From positions 62,001 through 126,000 of the forward strand of contig JADJVE010000001.1 in the NCBI GenBank assembly GCA_016716715.1: a DNA stretch of 64,000 bases, written 5' to 3'. Below the pieces are notes generated by a model. It was not told the DNA's origin and searched no databases. It saw only the letters and a list, made by a program, of their open reading frames with translations. Shown here piece by piece: positions 44,805 to 54,240 of the stretch (position 1 is its first letter; every line of letters starts with the position of its first letter). This stretch comes from Acidobacteriota bacterium. GTDB taxonomy: Bacteria > Acidobacteriota > Thermoanaerobaculia > UBA5066. The position numbers and the translations under genes are program-made.

Positions 44805-46280
44805 ATGAACCCGACCCGATCTCGCCTCCGCGCGGCTTTCGCGCTCCTCGTCGTCCTGCCCTTTTCCTCCGCGCTTTCCTCCCACCCGGAAGCCCCCGCC
44901 ACCGTCGCGGAGTCCCTCGACCGGTACCTCACGGCACGGACGGCGCTCGGCCGGTTCAGCGGCGCTGTTCTCGTCGCGAAGGGCGAACGTATCCTTTTCC
45001 GCAGGGGTTACGGCTTCGCCGACGTCGCGCGTCGCGCGCCCTACACGCCCGAAACCCGGCACGCGGTCGCCTCGATCACGAAGATGTTCACGTCGATGGC
45101 GGCGCTGAAGCTGCGGGACTCGGGAAAGCTGAAGCTCGAGGATTCGATCTGCGCCCACGTCGCGGCGTGTCCGGACGCCTGGAAGCCCGTCACCGTGCTG
45201 CACCTCATGCGACACACGTCCGGCATCCCCGACTACGAGGACCCGCTCGAGCTCGGGTCGCCGAAGTACCTCGCCGTGATGACGCAGGAGGGCGCGAGCC
45301 GCCGCCTCGTGGACGAGGCGAAGCAGAAGCCCCTCGACTTTCCGCCGGGAACCAAGTTCCGGTACAGCAACACGGGCTACCTCGTCCTCGCGCAGGTGGT
45401 CGAGAACGCCTCTGGGCGGCCCTTCAACGACTTCGTCACGGAGACGCTCCTGAAGCCCGCGGGCATGAAGCGCGCCGGGATGTTCGACGGGAAGACCGTG
45501 CCCGATGGCCTCGCGGTCGGTTACACGCACCCCGAGATGGGGTGGGCGAAGCTCCTCGCTGGAACGCCTCTCACGGGCGGCCACCTCGTGGCGCGGCCGC
45601 GCCTCCCGCTCACGCCGCCCGCCGGCGACGCCGGCCTCTACGCGACCGTCGACGACCTTCTCGCGTGGAGCCGCGCGATGGACGGCGGCGCGCTCGTCCC
45701 GAAGCGCGAGGCGGACGAGGTCTTCACGCCCGGCCTCGAGAACTACGGTTACGGCTGGTTCTCGGGCGAAGGGTTCAAGCGCCGCCGGTATCGGCACAAC
45801 GGTTCCTTGCCGGGCTACACGTCCGACTTCGTGAAGTTTCCGGACGAGAGCCTCACGCTCGTTTTCCTGTGCAACCTCGACCGCGCGCGCCTTTCGGCGA
45901 TCGTCCGGGACGTGACGGCGATGGTCCTCGGAGAGCCGTGGGACATGCCGGTCCACGGAATTGTGACGACCCTGACGGCCGAGGAGTACGCGCGCCTCGA
46001 GGGCGTGTACGCGATGGCGGACGGGAAGAAGCTGACGGTCACGAAGAAGCCGGACCTGCTGACGGCCGAGCTCGAAGGCCGCTACACGGCGGGCCTCGTT
46101 CCGCTCTCGCCGACGCGGTTCTACTTTCCGCTCGGGGACGGGACGGTCACTTTTTCGCTCGGCGAGGACGGGCGGGCTTCTTCGGTGAACGTGCGGTACT
46201 CGGCGGAGGACCATCCGGCGAAGCGGATTTCTCCTTCGCCGCCGGTCTCGGCTTCGCCGTCCGCTTCTTCGCGCCCTTGA
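44805..46280 (+). CDS. Exported serine hydrolase, class C beta-lactamase/DD-peptidase family
   Basis: The 491-residue product has a signal peptide (about 1-25) and the S12 family motifs: Ser90-x-x-Lys93 (SITK), the Tyr-x-Asn motif in FRYSNTGYL, and HNGS in place of KTG. A C-terminal lipocalin-like beta domain (about 385-470) is typical of this esterase/peptidase group. The last 45 codons lie on the opposite strand of the topA 3' end, and the Ser/Pro tail (PSPPVSASPSASS) is probably not functional. Substrate is unknown. Confidence 0.87.
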   Translation: MNPTRSRLRAAFALLVVLPFSSALSSHPEAPATVAESLDRYLTARTALGRFSGAVLVAKGERILFRRGYGFADVARRAPYTPETRHAVASITKMFTSMAALKLRDSGKLKLEDSICAHVAACPDAWKPVTVLHLMRHTSGIPDYEDPLELGSPKYLAVMTQEGASRRLVDEAKQKPLDFPPGTKFRYSNTGYLVLAQVVENASGRPFNDFVTETLLKPAGMKRAGMFDGKTVPDGLAVGYTHPEMGWAKLLAGTPLTGGHLVARPRLPLTPPAGDAGLYATVDDLLAWSRAMDGGALVPKREADEVFTPGLENYGYGWFSGEGFKRRRYRHNGSLPGYTSDFVKFPDESLTLVFLCNLDRARLSAIVRDVTAMVLGEPWDMPVHGIVTTLTAEEYARLEGVYAMADGKKLTVTKKPDLLTAELEGRYTAGLVPLSPTRFYFPLGDGTVTFSLGEDGRASSVNVRYSAEDHPAKRISPSPPVSASPSASSRP

Positions 46281-48885
46281 CGGGCGCCGGGACGCGCGCC
46301 TCGGCGATCGCGGCTTCGAGCGCGCCCTCGGGGATGCGCGTCGTGGGCTCGAAGGCGTCGAGGTCGGAGGCGGGGACGTCGAGGCCGCAGCCCTCCGTCT
46401 CGCAGACGTAGAACGCGCCCGCCTTGCGGTCGCGCACGAGGAGGTAGGACGCCTTGCAGTTCGGGCACGCCTTCGGGACGGGCCGCGCCTTGAAGTTCTT
46501 CTCGCACGACGGGTAGTTCGAGCACCCGTAGAACGGACCGAAGCGCCCGCGCCGGACGAGGATGTCCCCCGCCTTGCACACCGGGCACTTGACGCCCGTC
46601 AGCGTGACGGGCTTGGGCGGCTTGAAACGGCAGGCGGGGTAGTTCGAGCAGGAAACGTAGTCGCCGAAGCGGCCGTGGCGCGTCACGAGAGCCGAGGCGC
46701 AGTTCGGGCACGCCTCTCCGGTCGGGACGTCGGGCTTGGCCTCGGCCTTCCCGCCCGCGACCTTCACGGGCACCGTGTTGCGGCAGACGGGGTACGCCGT
46801 GCAGCCGAGGAACGCCGAGCCGTTGCGGCCCGTGCGGAGCTTCATCGGGCTCCCGCACTCCTCGCACGTCTGGCCCTCGAGCTCGGTCGCGTCGATCTCG
46901 TCTTCCTCGACCTCGGGGATGTCCTGCGTGAAGTCGCAGTCGGGGTAGCCCGAGCACGCGATGAAGAGACCGGCCTTCCCCATCCGGAGCTTCAGAGGGT
47001 GGCCGCTCTTCGGGCACGTGTCGCCCGGGTCGTTCGTGAGCTTGAAGTCGACGAAGCGCTTCCTCACCTCGGCGAGCGCGAGGCCGGCCTTGACCGAGAC
47101 CATTTTCTTCTTCGCCATGTCGCGGTCCTTGACGAACTTCCCGTCGAACTCCGCGAGCGCCTTCCTCCAGTCGAGCTTCCCTTCCTCGACTTCGTCCAGC
47201 TCCTCCTCCATCTTCGCGGTGTACTCGGTCTGGAAGAAGTCGTCGAAACCCTCGCGCATGAGGTCCACGACGAGGCGGCCGAGGGGCGTGGGCGTGAAGC
47301 GGCGGTCCTTCTTCCTCACGTACTCGCGATCCTCGATCTTGCGCATGATCTCGGCATAGGTCGACGGCCTGCCGATGCCGTTCTCCTCGAGAAACTTCAC
47401 GAGCGACGCCTCGTTGAAGCGCGGCGGCGGCTGCGTTTCGTGCCCCTCGGTCACGGCGGAGACGAGCGCGAGGGCGTCGCCCGTCGCGAGCGCCGGCAGG
47501 CGGACCTTCTCGCCCGCGGCGCCGCTTCCGTCGGCGGACTCCGCGTCGGTCTCGGCCTTGTCCTTCTCCTCGGTCTCGGGCTCGGCTTCCTTCTCGTAAA
47601 CCCTGAGCCAGCCCGGGTCCTTGAGGACCGTGCCCGAGGCGCGCAGGCCCGCGGCCACGCCCCCCTTGATCGCCTCGATGTCGACCGAAGTCACCTCCGA
47701 GACGGACGGGCTCATCTGGGACGCGACGAACCGGTTCCAGATGAGCCGGTAGAGCTTGATCTCGTCCGGGGCCAGGTACCGCGCGACCGCCTCGGGCGGA
47801 AGGTCGAGCGACGTGGGGCGGATGGCCTCGTGGGCGTCCTGCGCGTCCTTCTTCTGGCGGAAACGCCGCGCCTCCTCGGGGAGCGCCCCCGGACCGTAGG
47901 TCCGTCCGATGAAGTCCCGGACGGCCACGAGCGCCTCGTCGGCCGAGCGCGTCGAGTCCGTGCGCATGTACGTGATGAGGCCGATCGTGCCGCGGTCGCC
48001 GATCGTCTTGCCTTCGTAGAGCCTCTGCGCGATCTGCATCGTGCGCCGGACGCTGAACCCGACGCGCGCGGCGCCCTGCTGAAGTTTCGAGGTGGTAAAG
48101 GGCGGCGGCGCGCTGCTCTTGCGCTCCTTCGCGTCCACCTTCACGACCGAGAACGCGGCGCCCTCGACGTGGGCGCGCGCGGCTTCGGCGTCGGCGGCCG
48201 TCGCGAGGCGCGGGTCCGTCCCGTCGAACCGGAGCTTCTCGCCCTTCCAGAGGACGACGCGCGCCGGGAAGGCGGTCTCCCCCTTCTTCAGCGTCACGGG
48301 AACCGAGAAGTAGGGAACGGCGACGAAGCGCTCGCGCTCGCTCTCGCGTTCCACGATGATCCGGAGCGTCACGGTCTGGACGCGTCCCGCCGACAGCCCT
48401 CTCCAGAGCTTCGACCAGAGCAGGTCCGAGACCTCGTAGCCGACGAGCCGGTCGATGATGCGGCGCGCCTGCTGCGCGTTCACGCGGTTCTGGTCGATCA
48501 CGCCCGGGTTCTGGACCGCGCGCGTGACCGCCGACTTCGTGATCTCGTGGAACTCGGCGCGGTGGAACTTCGCCTTCGGGGAGCCGGGCTTGAGGATCTC
48601 CTGGAGATGCCAGCAGATCGCCTCGCCCTCGCGGTCGGGGTCGGCCGCGAGATAGATCGTGTCGGCGCCCTTCGCCGCCCGCCTGAGGTCCGCGACCGTG
48701 CGCTCTTTTCCGGGGAGGATCTCGTAGGTGGGCGCGTAGCCGTGCTCGCGGTCCACGGCGATGCCCTTCCGTGGCAGGTCTCGGACGTGGCCGTAGCAGG
48801 CCATGACGGTGAAGTCCTTCCCGAGGAACTTCCCGAGCGTCGCGGCCTTCGCGGGGGACTCGACGATCACGAGTGATTTGGCCAT
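46147..48885 (-). CDS. topA: DNA topoisomerase I
   Basis: The 912-residue product is a type IA topoisomerase: Toprim domain SLVIVESPAKAATLGKFLG with AADPDREGEAICWHLQ, and the catalytic Tyr in TYMRTDSTR. Five zinc-ribbon repeats fill the C-terminus (about 600-850); the first has lost one cysteine (CPKSG). A Lys/Pro/Ala-rich tail follows. It relaxes negative supercoils. The final 134 bases overlap the convergent serine-hydrolase gene. dprA lies directly upstream, as in Bacillus. Confidence 0.96.
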   Translation of the reverse strand: MAKSLVIVESPAKAATLGKFLGKDFTVMACYGHVRDLPRKGIAVDREHGYAPTYEILPGKERTVADLRRAAKGADTIYLAADPDREGEAICWHLQEILKPGSPKAKFHRAEFHEITKSAVTRAVQNPGVIDQNRVNAQQARRIIDRLVGYEVSDLLWSKLWRGLSAGRVQTVTLRIIVERESERERFVAVPYFSVPVTLKKGETAFPARVVLWKGEKLRFDGTDPRLATAADAEAARAHVEGAAFSVVKVDAKERKSSAPPPFTTSKLQQGAARVGFSVRRTMQIAQRLYEGKTIGDRGTIGLITYMRTDSTRSADEALVAVRDFIGRTYGPGALPEEARRFRQKKDAQDAHEAIRPTSLDLPPEAVARYLAPDEIKLYRLIWNRFVASQMSPSVSEVTSVDIEAIKGGVAAGLRASGTVLKDPGWLRVYEKEAEPETEEKDKAETDAESADGSGAAGEKVRLPALATGDALALVSAVTEGHETQPPPRFNEASLVKFLEENGIGRPSTYAEIMRKIEDREYVRKKDRRFTPTPLGRLVVDLMREGFDDFFQTEYTAKMEEELDEVEEGKLDWRKALAEFDGKFVKDRDMAKKKMVSVKAGLALAEVRKRFVDFKLTNDPGDTCPKSGHPLKLRMGKAGLFIACSGYPDCDFTQDIPEVEEDEIDATELEGQTCEECGSPMKLRTGRNGSAFLGCTAYPVCRNTVPVKVAGGKAEAKPDVPTGEACPNCASALVTRHGRFGDYVSCSNYPACRFKPPKPVTLTGVKCPVCKAGDILVRRGRFGPFYGCSNYPSCEKNFKARPVPKACPNCKASYLLVRDRKAGAFYVCETEGCGLDVPASDLDAFEPTTRIPEGALEAAIAEARVPAPVKGAKKRTAKPRPAAKEKSASPDGPPPSTARSPKKPARPRRAKK

Positions 48886-48912
48886 ACAGGACCCGTCACG
48901 ATGCCACGCCTG

Positions 48913-49923
48913 TCAACTCCGGGGGCGCGAGCGGACGAAGAGCGCGCCCGGAAGAGCGGTCGCGAGGCCCTCGATTTCGAGGTGCAGAAGGGCCGCCGAG
49001 AAGCGCGCCGCGTCGAGTCCCGCGGCCGGAATCAGGGCGTCGGAGTCGCGCGGCTCGTCGGGGTCGAGCGCCCCGAGAAGAGCCGCCGCGTCCGGCGGGA
49101 GGTCGGGAAGCGACGCCGCCGTCCGGGCCGCCACCGCGACGTTCAACCGCCGGCGGTCCTCCTCGGGCAGCTCGGCGAGAAGGTCGGCGGCGGCTCGGAC
49201 GAGGATCGCTCCGTCCTTCAGCAGCGCGTTCGAGCCCGCGGCTCCCGGCGCGAGGATCGAACCCGGCACCGCGGCGACGTCCCTCCCGTACCCCGTGGCG
49301 CAGCGCGCCGTGATGAGCGAGCCGCTCTTCTCGGCGGCCTCGACGACGCAGACGATCCGCGAGAGGCCCGCGATGAGCCGGTTGCGCACGGGAAAGTGCC
49401 ACGGCTCGGGCTCGTCGCCCATCGGAAACTCCGAGAGCGCCGTCCCCGTAGAGAGGAGGGTCTCGAGGAGCCCGCGCTGCTCGGCGGGGTAGCAGATGTC
49501 GATGCCGCATCCGAACACAGCCACCGTCGGCCCGCCGGCCTCGAGCGCCGCACGGTGCGCGGCCGCGTCCACGCCGCGCGCGAAGCCCGAGACGACGTCG
49601 ACTCCCGCGCCCGCGAGGCCGCGCGCGAGGACGGCCGCGACGTCCAGCGCCAGGCGCGAGGCGCGGCGCGCCCCGACGAGCGCGATCGCGGGCGCCAGGG
49701 GAAGCGGCGCGCCGCGCGCGAAGAGGATCGGAGGCGGATCCGTGATCTCGCGCACAAGTTCGGGGTACTCCCGATCCGTGAAAAAGAGCAGGCGCGCGCC
49801 GGAGGCTTCCAGCCGGCGCAGGTCGGCGTCCGTCGCCCCGCGGTCCGGCGCGAGGAGCGGGGCCACGACCTCCTCGGCCTCCCGCGCGATCCGGGCGGCC
49901 TCCGCGGGGGACAACGCGAGCAC
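48913..49923 (-). CDS. dprA: DNA-processing protein DprA (Smf)
   Basis: From GTG 49923 the product is 336 residues. The Rossmann-like core has the DprA hallmarks ALVGARRAS, VSGFARGVDAAAHRAAL, GCGIDICYPAEQRGL, SEFPMGDEPEPWHFPVRNRLIAGLS and EAAEKSGSLITA. A winged-helix-like C-terminus follows. Codons upstream of GTG 49923 (reading LARGRRARALSRLLGAVETPSH) look like the missing N-terminal helical segment, but no ATG, GTG or TTG precedes them. The real start may be a CTG near 49998. DprA loads RecA on incoming single-stranded DNA in transformation. Confidence 0.92.
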   Translation of the reverse strand: MLALSPAEAARIAREAEEVVAPLLAPDRGATDADLRRLEASGARLLFFTDREYPELVREITDPPPILFARGAPLPLAPAIALVGARRASRLALDVAAVLARGLAGAGVDVVSGFARGVDAAAHRAALEAGGPTVAVFGCGIDICYPAEQRGLLETLLSTGTALSEFPMGDEPEPWHFPVRNRLIAGLSRIVCVVEAAEKSGSLITARCATGYGRDVAAVPGSILAPGAAGSNALLKDGAILVRAAADLLAELPEEDRRRLNVAVAARTAASLPDLPPDAAALLGALDPDEPRDSDALIPAAGLDAARFSAALLHLEIEGLATALPGALFVRSRPRS

Positions 49924-50097
49924 ATGAGACGGCGTCTCGACCGCCCCGAGGAGCCTCGAAAGGGCGCGCGCCCGCCGTCCGCGGGCCAGGCGCGACCACG
50001 CGAGTCCTGTTCGGAGATCGCCAGCGGAGTTCGGGACGCGGCACCTCTCTTGCGAGAATTTGCGGAGGAGTCGCTGTCTATAATGCCCGACCGCACC

Positions 50098-50613
50098 GTG
50101 ACGAGTCTTCGCCGAGCCGTCGCCGTCGCCGCCGTCGCGGCTCTCGCCGCGGCCGCGGGCGCGTGCTCCTCGGGCAAGACGGACGACACGTGGAAGGCCG
50201 AGAAGGCCTACGGGACCGAGATGGCGAGGAAGGGGTTCTGGCGCGAGGCGCTCTTCCGTTACGAGAGGGCCGCGGCCCAGCAGCCCGGCGACGCCCAGGT
50301 CCAGAACAACCTCGCCGTCGCGTACGAGTCGACCGGCGACACCGCGCGCGCTCTCGCCTCCTACAAGCGCGCTCTCGAGCTCGCGCCGCAGGACGCGAAG
50401 ATCAAGCGCAACTACGCGCGGTTCGCCGAGTACTACACGTCCGTGCAGCGCTCCTCGTCGCTGCCCGCGCCGTCCTCGTCCGCACCCGAGACGCCGGCGC
50501 CCCCCCCGGCGCCGGCGCCGGTCCCCTCGCCGGCCCCCGCGCCCCCGCAGTTGCCGGCCGCCGCGCCCCCGCCGTCGCTCCCCCCCGCGACGCCGCCCGG
50601 AGGATTCCCGTGA
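50098..50613 (+). CDS. TPR-containing lipoprotein with Pro/Ala-rich tail
   Basis: Two starts are possible: ATG 50083 and GTG 50098. A TATAAT box overlaps the ATG, so GTG is preferred, giving 171 residues with a tidy signal peptide and lipobox AAGAC. About 2.5 TPR units follow (EMARKGFWREALFRYERAAAQQPGD, NNLAVAYESTGDTARALASYKRALELAPQD). The C-terminal 45 residues are Pro/Ala-rich and probably span the periplasm. Its stop overlaps the next start (GTGA). Confidence 0.8.
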   Translation: MTSLRRAVAVAAVAALAAAAGACSSGKTDDTWKAEKAYGTEMARKGFWREALFRYERAAAQQPGDAQVQNNLAVAYESTGDTARALASYKRALELAPQDAKIKRNYARFAEYYTSVQRSSSLPAPSSSAPETPAPPPAPAPVPSPAPAPPQLPAAAPPPSLPPATPPGGFP

Positions 50614-51305
50614 CGCGGCGCTGCGTCCCGGGCGCCCTCGCGGCGGCCCTGCTCCTCGGGGCCTGCTCGAGCTCCAACGAGGTCAAGCTCAAGCTCCCCC
50701 TCCGCCCGAAGCTCGCCGTGACGGGCCGCGAGCGCATCACGCTGGCCCCCTTCATCGTCGCGTCGCGCCTGTCCGACAAGAAGGACGCGCCGAAGTACAA
50801 GGACCTCGACCTCGACGCCGAGTTCCGCCGCTACCTCGGCAAGCAGCTCGGCAAGCGCACGAAGATGACGATCGTCACGATGCCCGCCGACGTCCGCCTC
50901 CCGACGACGCACCTCAAGGAGCTCACGGAGGCCGGGGACTTCTGGAAGGGCCTCGGGGCGCGCACGGGCGCCGACATCATCCTGTCCGGCGTCGTCGACT
51001 TCCGCGTCGAGAACAAGTCCGGCTACCGCTCCGAGGAGTACATCAGCCCGATCGACGGCCGGAAGTACTACCGGCAGGTCAACATCGATTCGACGGGCTT
51101 CTCCTTCGACGTCACCGTCCTCGCGATGGACGGGCGCACGGGAGCGCGCCTCTTCCAGGAGAACTTCCGCGACACGAAGGAGAAGAACCAGCGCTCGGTG
51201 AACGAGCTCGCCGGCCTCTTCGAGAACCTCTTCTCGCTGGAGAACCAGCTCCTCGGGCTCTTCGTCGTCCGCGAGCGGGAGGCCAACCGTTATGTCTTCG
51301 ACTAG
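50610..51305 (+). CDS. Lipoprotein, partner of the downstream outer-membrane protein
   Basis: From GTG 50610 the product is 231 residues, with GGAGGA 7 bases upstream. The lipobox is LLGACSS. The mature part is an alpha/beta domain (ITLAPFIVASRLSDKKDA, LGARTGADIILSGVVDFRVE, FDVTVLAMDGRTGARLFQENF), like the TolB-N/CsgG-type folds used in envelope assembly. It overlaps the next gene by 14 bases. Function is unknown. Confidence 0.75.
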   Translation: MTRRCVPGALAAALLLGACSSSNEVKLKLPLRPKLAVTGRERITLAPFIVASRLSDKKDAPKYKDLDLDAEFRRYLGKQLGKRTKMTIVTMPADVRLPTTHLKELTEAGDFWKGLGARTGADIILSGVVDFRVENKSGYRSEEYISPIDGRKYYRQVNIDSTGFSFDVTVLAMDGRTGARLFQENFRDTKEKNQRSVNELAGLFENLFSLENQLLGLFVVREREANRYVFD

Positions 51306-54180
51306 GAAGGCCCTCGCCGTCGTGCTCCTCGCCGGCCTCGCCGCGGCCGGCGCCCCCGGGCTCTTCGCCGCCGGCCAGAACAAGATCGTCTACGACACGT
51401 TCGACTGGTCGATCTACCAGTCGACGCACTTCGACGTCTACCACTACTCGCGCGAGAAGGCGACGCTCCAGAAGGTCGTCTCGATGGCCGAGTCCGCGTA
51501 CGACGAGCTCTCGCGCCGGCTGAACTACCAGATCCCGAAGCGCGTCCCGATCATCTACTACGCGACGCACGCCGAGTTCGAGCAGAACAACATCGAGCTG
51601 AACTTCATCCCCGAGGGCGTCGGCGCGTTCGCGGAGCCCGCGCGCAACCGGATGGTCCTCCCGATCGACCTGCCGGACGAGAAGCTCCAGGCGCTCATCC
51701 AGCACGAGCTCACGCACGTCTTCCAGTACGAGATCCTGTTCGGCGGCCGGCTCTCGCGCGCCCTCACCGCGAACCCGCCGACGTGGTTCATGGAGGGCAT
51801 GGCCTCGTACTTCGGAAACGACGAGGACGACAAGGACCGGATGTACCTCAGGGACGCGGTCAACGCGGACCTCATCCCGCCGATCACGAAGGTCCAGATC
51901 TACGGCTACCCCGCGTACCGTTACGGCCACGCCGTCTTCGACTTCATCGAGGCCGAGTGGGGCAAGGACGGCGTCCGCGACTTCATCTTCGAGTTCCGGT
52001 CGTTCCTCGGGCGCGACATCTCCGTCGCGCTCCGCCGGACGTTCGAGATCCAGCCCGACGACTTCGACCTGAAGTTCCGGAGGTACCTGCGCCGCAAGTA
52101 CCTTCCCCTCCTCGCGGTCAAGGGCGAGGCTTCCGAGTACGGCGAGCGCTTCCGCGTCGGCCCCTACGGGCGCGATTCCTTCGAGATCGGCGCGGCGCCC
52201 TCGCCGTCGGGCGACTTCATCGCGACGCTCACGACGTACGCGGACGACGTCGACATCGGCCTTCTCTCAGTCAAGGAGCGCAAGCTCTTCAAGAACCTCT
52301 CGCCCGGGACGACGACGAAGTACGAGTACATCGTCGGGCAGTACGTGACCACGGGGCCCGAGAGCGGGCGCGACCTGTCCTTCGCCCCGGACGGCGACCG
52401 CATCGCGGTCTTCGGCCGGCAGGAGCGCGGCCGGAAGCTCCTGATCTTCTCCGCGAGGGGCGGCGGCCTGCTCGAGCGCATCGCCGTCGCGCCCGACGTC
52501 CCGATGGCGCCGTCGTGGTCCCCGTCGGGCAACGAGATCGTCTTCTCGGCGATCGAGGGAAACAGCCGGGACATCTTCCTCCTCGACCTCAAGACGCGCG
52601 CCGTGAAGAACCTCACGAACGACGTCGCGTACGACGAGGGGCCCGTCTTCTCGCCCGACGGCAAGTACGTGTACCACTCGAAGATCGTGGGCGCCCGTTC
52701 GAAGGTCGTCCGCTTCCCGCTCTCGGATCCGGCGAAGGTCGAGCAGGTGACGTGGGGCGACGGCAGCGACGAGGATCCGGCGTTCTCGCCGGACGGCAAG
52801 CGGCTCTACTACGCGTCCTCCCGCGGCGGCATTTTCAACGTCTACGGGCAGGACCTCGCGACGGGCGAGATCGTCCAGTACACGGACGTCATCGGCGCCG
52901 CGCTCGGGCCGGCCGCGTTCATGGGGCCCGACGGCCAGGAGAAGGTCGTCTTCTCGGGCTACCAGGGCGGACGGTTTCAGCTCTACATGGCGGACGCGAA
53001 GAAGCCGTTCCGCAAGCTCGACGAGAGGGCGGCGGCGCCCGCGGCGCTGAAACCCGACGGGGCGTCCGGGTTCGTGCCGTCCGTCGAAGTCTCGGTCGAC
53101 CCCGAGAAGATCTCGCGCCCGAAGTTCAAGCTCTTCCTCGACAACGCGTCCCTCATCGCCGGCGTGAACTCGGACCAGACGTTCGTCTCGCAGATTCTCC
53201 TGTCGTTCTCCGACTACCTCGGCGACCGGCGCGCCTTCTTCCAGTTCGACTCGGTGTCGACGTTCTCGAACTTCCGCATCGGCTACTTCAACCTCAGCCG
53301 CCGCCTCCAGTGGGGCGCGCAGATCTACGACAACCGCAGCTACTTCTACGGCTACGACTACGACACCGGCGCGGTCGTCCGGGACCAGCGGATCGCGCGG
53401 GACACGGGCGTCACCGTCCTGGGGACCTACCCGACCTCGCGTTACACGCGCTTCGACGGGAACATCGGCTTCGTGAGCCGCTCGCTCGACGTCCCCATCC
53501 TCCAGTCGAACGCGGACGGCTCCCAGCAGTACGTCTACCTGCCCCGGTCGGACGACGTGCCGACGGGGGGCGTGGGGTTCTCGAACGACACGACGCGCTA
53601 CTCGTACTTCGGGCCGCTCTCGGGGCACCGGCTCGACGTGAACCTCCAGTACACGCCGTCCTTCCAGCCGGGCGAGACGACGCTCTCGTTCGACGCGATC
53701 GCGGAGGCGCGTCTCTACGTCCCGCTCTCGCGGCGCGTCCTCTTCGCGTTCCGGGGCTTCGCCGCGCACTCGAACGGGGCAGCGCCCACCGTGTACGCGT
53801 TCGGCGGCCTCGACACCCTTCGCGGCTACGACTACAACACGGTCATCGGCAACAACATCTTCTACGTGAACAGCGAGTTCCGTTTCCCTCTCATCGACGT
53901 CCTCGCGACGCCGATCCTCGCGTTCCAGGGCGTGCGGGGGCGCATCTTCCTCGACGTCGGCGGCGGCTGGTTCGACGGCCAGAGCTTCGTGTTCATGACG
54001 GACGGCCAACTCAACGGGCTGAACAACCCGGGGGTCCCGGGCGGACTCGCGTCTTTCGGCGGCGGTTTCTCGGTCTACTTCCTGGGTCTGCCGTGGAACG
54101 TGGACTTCGCCAAGAAGTGGGACTTCAAGAACACGCTGTCGGACTGGCAGACGACCTTCTACGTCGGGACGACCTTCTAG
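51292..54180 (+). CDS. Fusion of a gluzincin-like peptidase, a TolB-type beta-propeller and an outer-membrane barrel
   Basis: The 962-residue product has a signal peptide (about 1-27). Residues about 35-270 form a peptidase-MA-like domain with zinc motif HELTH (His138, Glu139, His142) and a downstream FMEGMASYFGN that may supply the third ligand Glu. Residues about 290-600 have PD40/TolB propeller repeats (SFAPDGDRIAVFG, SWSPSGNEIVFSA, VFSPDGKYVYHS, AFSPDGKRLYYAS). Residues about 640-962 are amphipathic strands ending in an aromatic residue (VGTTF), with GGLDTLRGYDYNT as in Omp85/BamA-type barrels. It should be an outer-membrane protein with a periplasmic protease. Confidence 0.8.
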   Translation: MSSTRKALAVVLLAGLAAAGAPGLFAAGQNKIVYDTFDWSIYQSTHFDVYHYSREKATLQKVVSMAESAYDELSRRLNYQIPKRVPIIYYATHAEFEQNNIELNFIPEGVGAFAEPARNRMVLPIDLPDEKLQALIQHELTHVFQYEILFGGRLSRALTANPPTWFMEGMASYFGNDEDDKDRMYLRDAVNADLIPPITKVQIYGYPAYRYGHAVFDFIEAEWGKDGVRDFIFEFRSFLGRDISVALRRTFEIQPDDFDLKFRRYLRRKYLPLLAVKGEASEYGERFRVGPYGRDSFEIGAAPSPSGDFIATLTTYADDVDIGLLSVKERKLFKNLSPGTTTKYEYIVGQYVTTGPESGRDLSFAPDGDRIAVFGRQERGRKLLIFSARGGGLLERIAVAPDVPMAPSWSPSGNEIVFSAIEGNSRDIFLLDLKTRAVKNLTNDVAYDEGPVFSPDGKYVYHSKIVGARSKVVRFPLSDPAKVEQVTWGDGSDEDPAFSPDGKRLYYASSRGGIFNVYGQDLATGEIVQYTDVIGAALGPAAFMGPDGQEKVVFSGYQGGRFQLYMADAKKPFRKLDERAAAPAALKPDGASGFVPSVEVSVDPEKISRPKFKLFLDNASLIAGVNSDQTFVSQILLSFSDYLGDRRAFFQFDSVSTFSNFRIGYFNLSRRLQWGAQIYDNRSYFYGYDYDTGAVVRDQRIARDTGVTVLGTYPTSRYTRFDGNIGFVSRSLDVPILQSNADGSQQYVYLPRSDDVPTGGVGFSNDTTRYSYFGPLSGHRLDVNLQYTPSFQPGETTLSFDAIAEARLYVPLSRRVLFAFRGFAAHSNGAAPTVYAFGGLDTLRGYDYNTVIGNNIFYVNSEFRFPLIDVLATPILAFQGVRGRIFLDVGGGWFDGQSFVFMTDGQLNGLNNPGVPGGLASFGGGFSVYFLGLPWNVDFAKKWDFKNTLSDWQTTFYVGTTF

Positions 54181-54225
54181 ACTGTGAGATTCGTCACCGC
54201 GTGATCTTCCGGGCGCGGGCGGCCT

Positions 54226-54231
54226 CATAAT
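54226..54231 (+). promoter_or_regulatory. -10 box CATAAT before the phosphodiesterase start
   Basis: CATAAT lies 9 bases before GTG 54241 with no Shine-Dalgarno, giving a nearly leaderless transcript. Confidence 0.4.
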
Positions 54232-54240
54232 CCCGGACCC

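Noticed and set aside
48911..48916. Perfect TTGACA as a -35 box for topA
   Set aside because: No -10 box lies at 16-18 bases, and the hexamer contains the dprA stop codon, so it is probably coincidental.
50079..50084. TATAAT as an ordinary promoter for ATG 50083
   Set aside because: It overlaps that ATG, so it cannot serve it. I used it only as an argument for the downstream GTG 50098.
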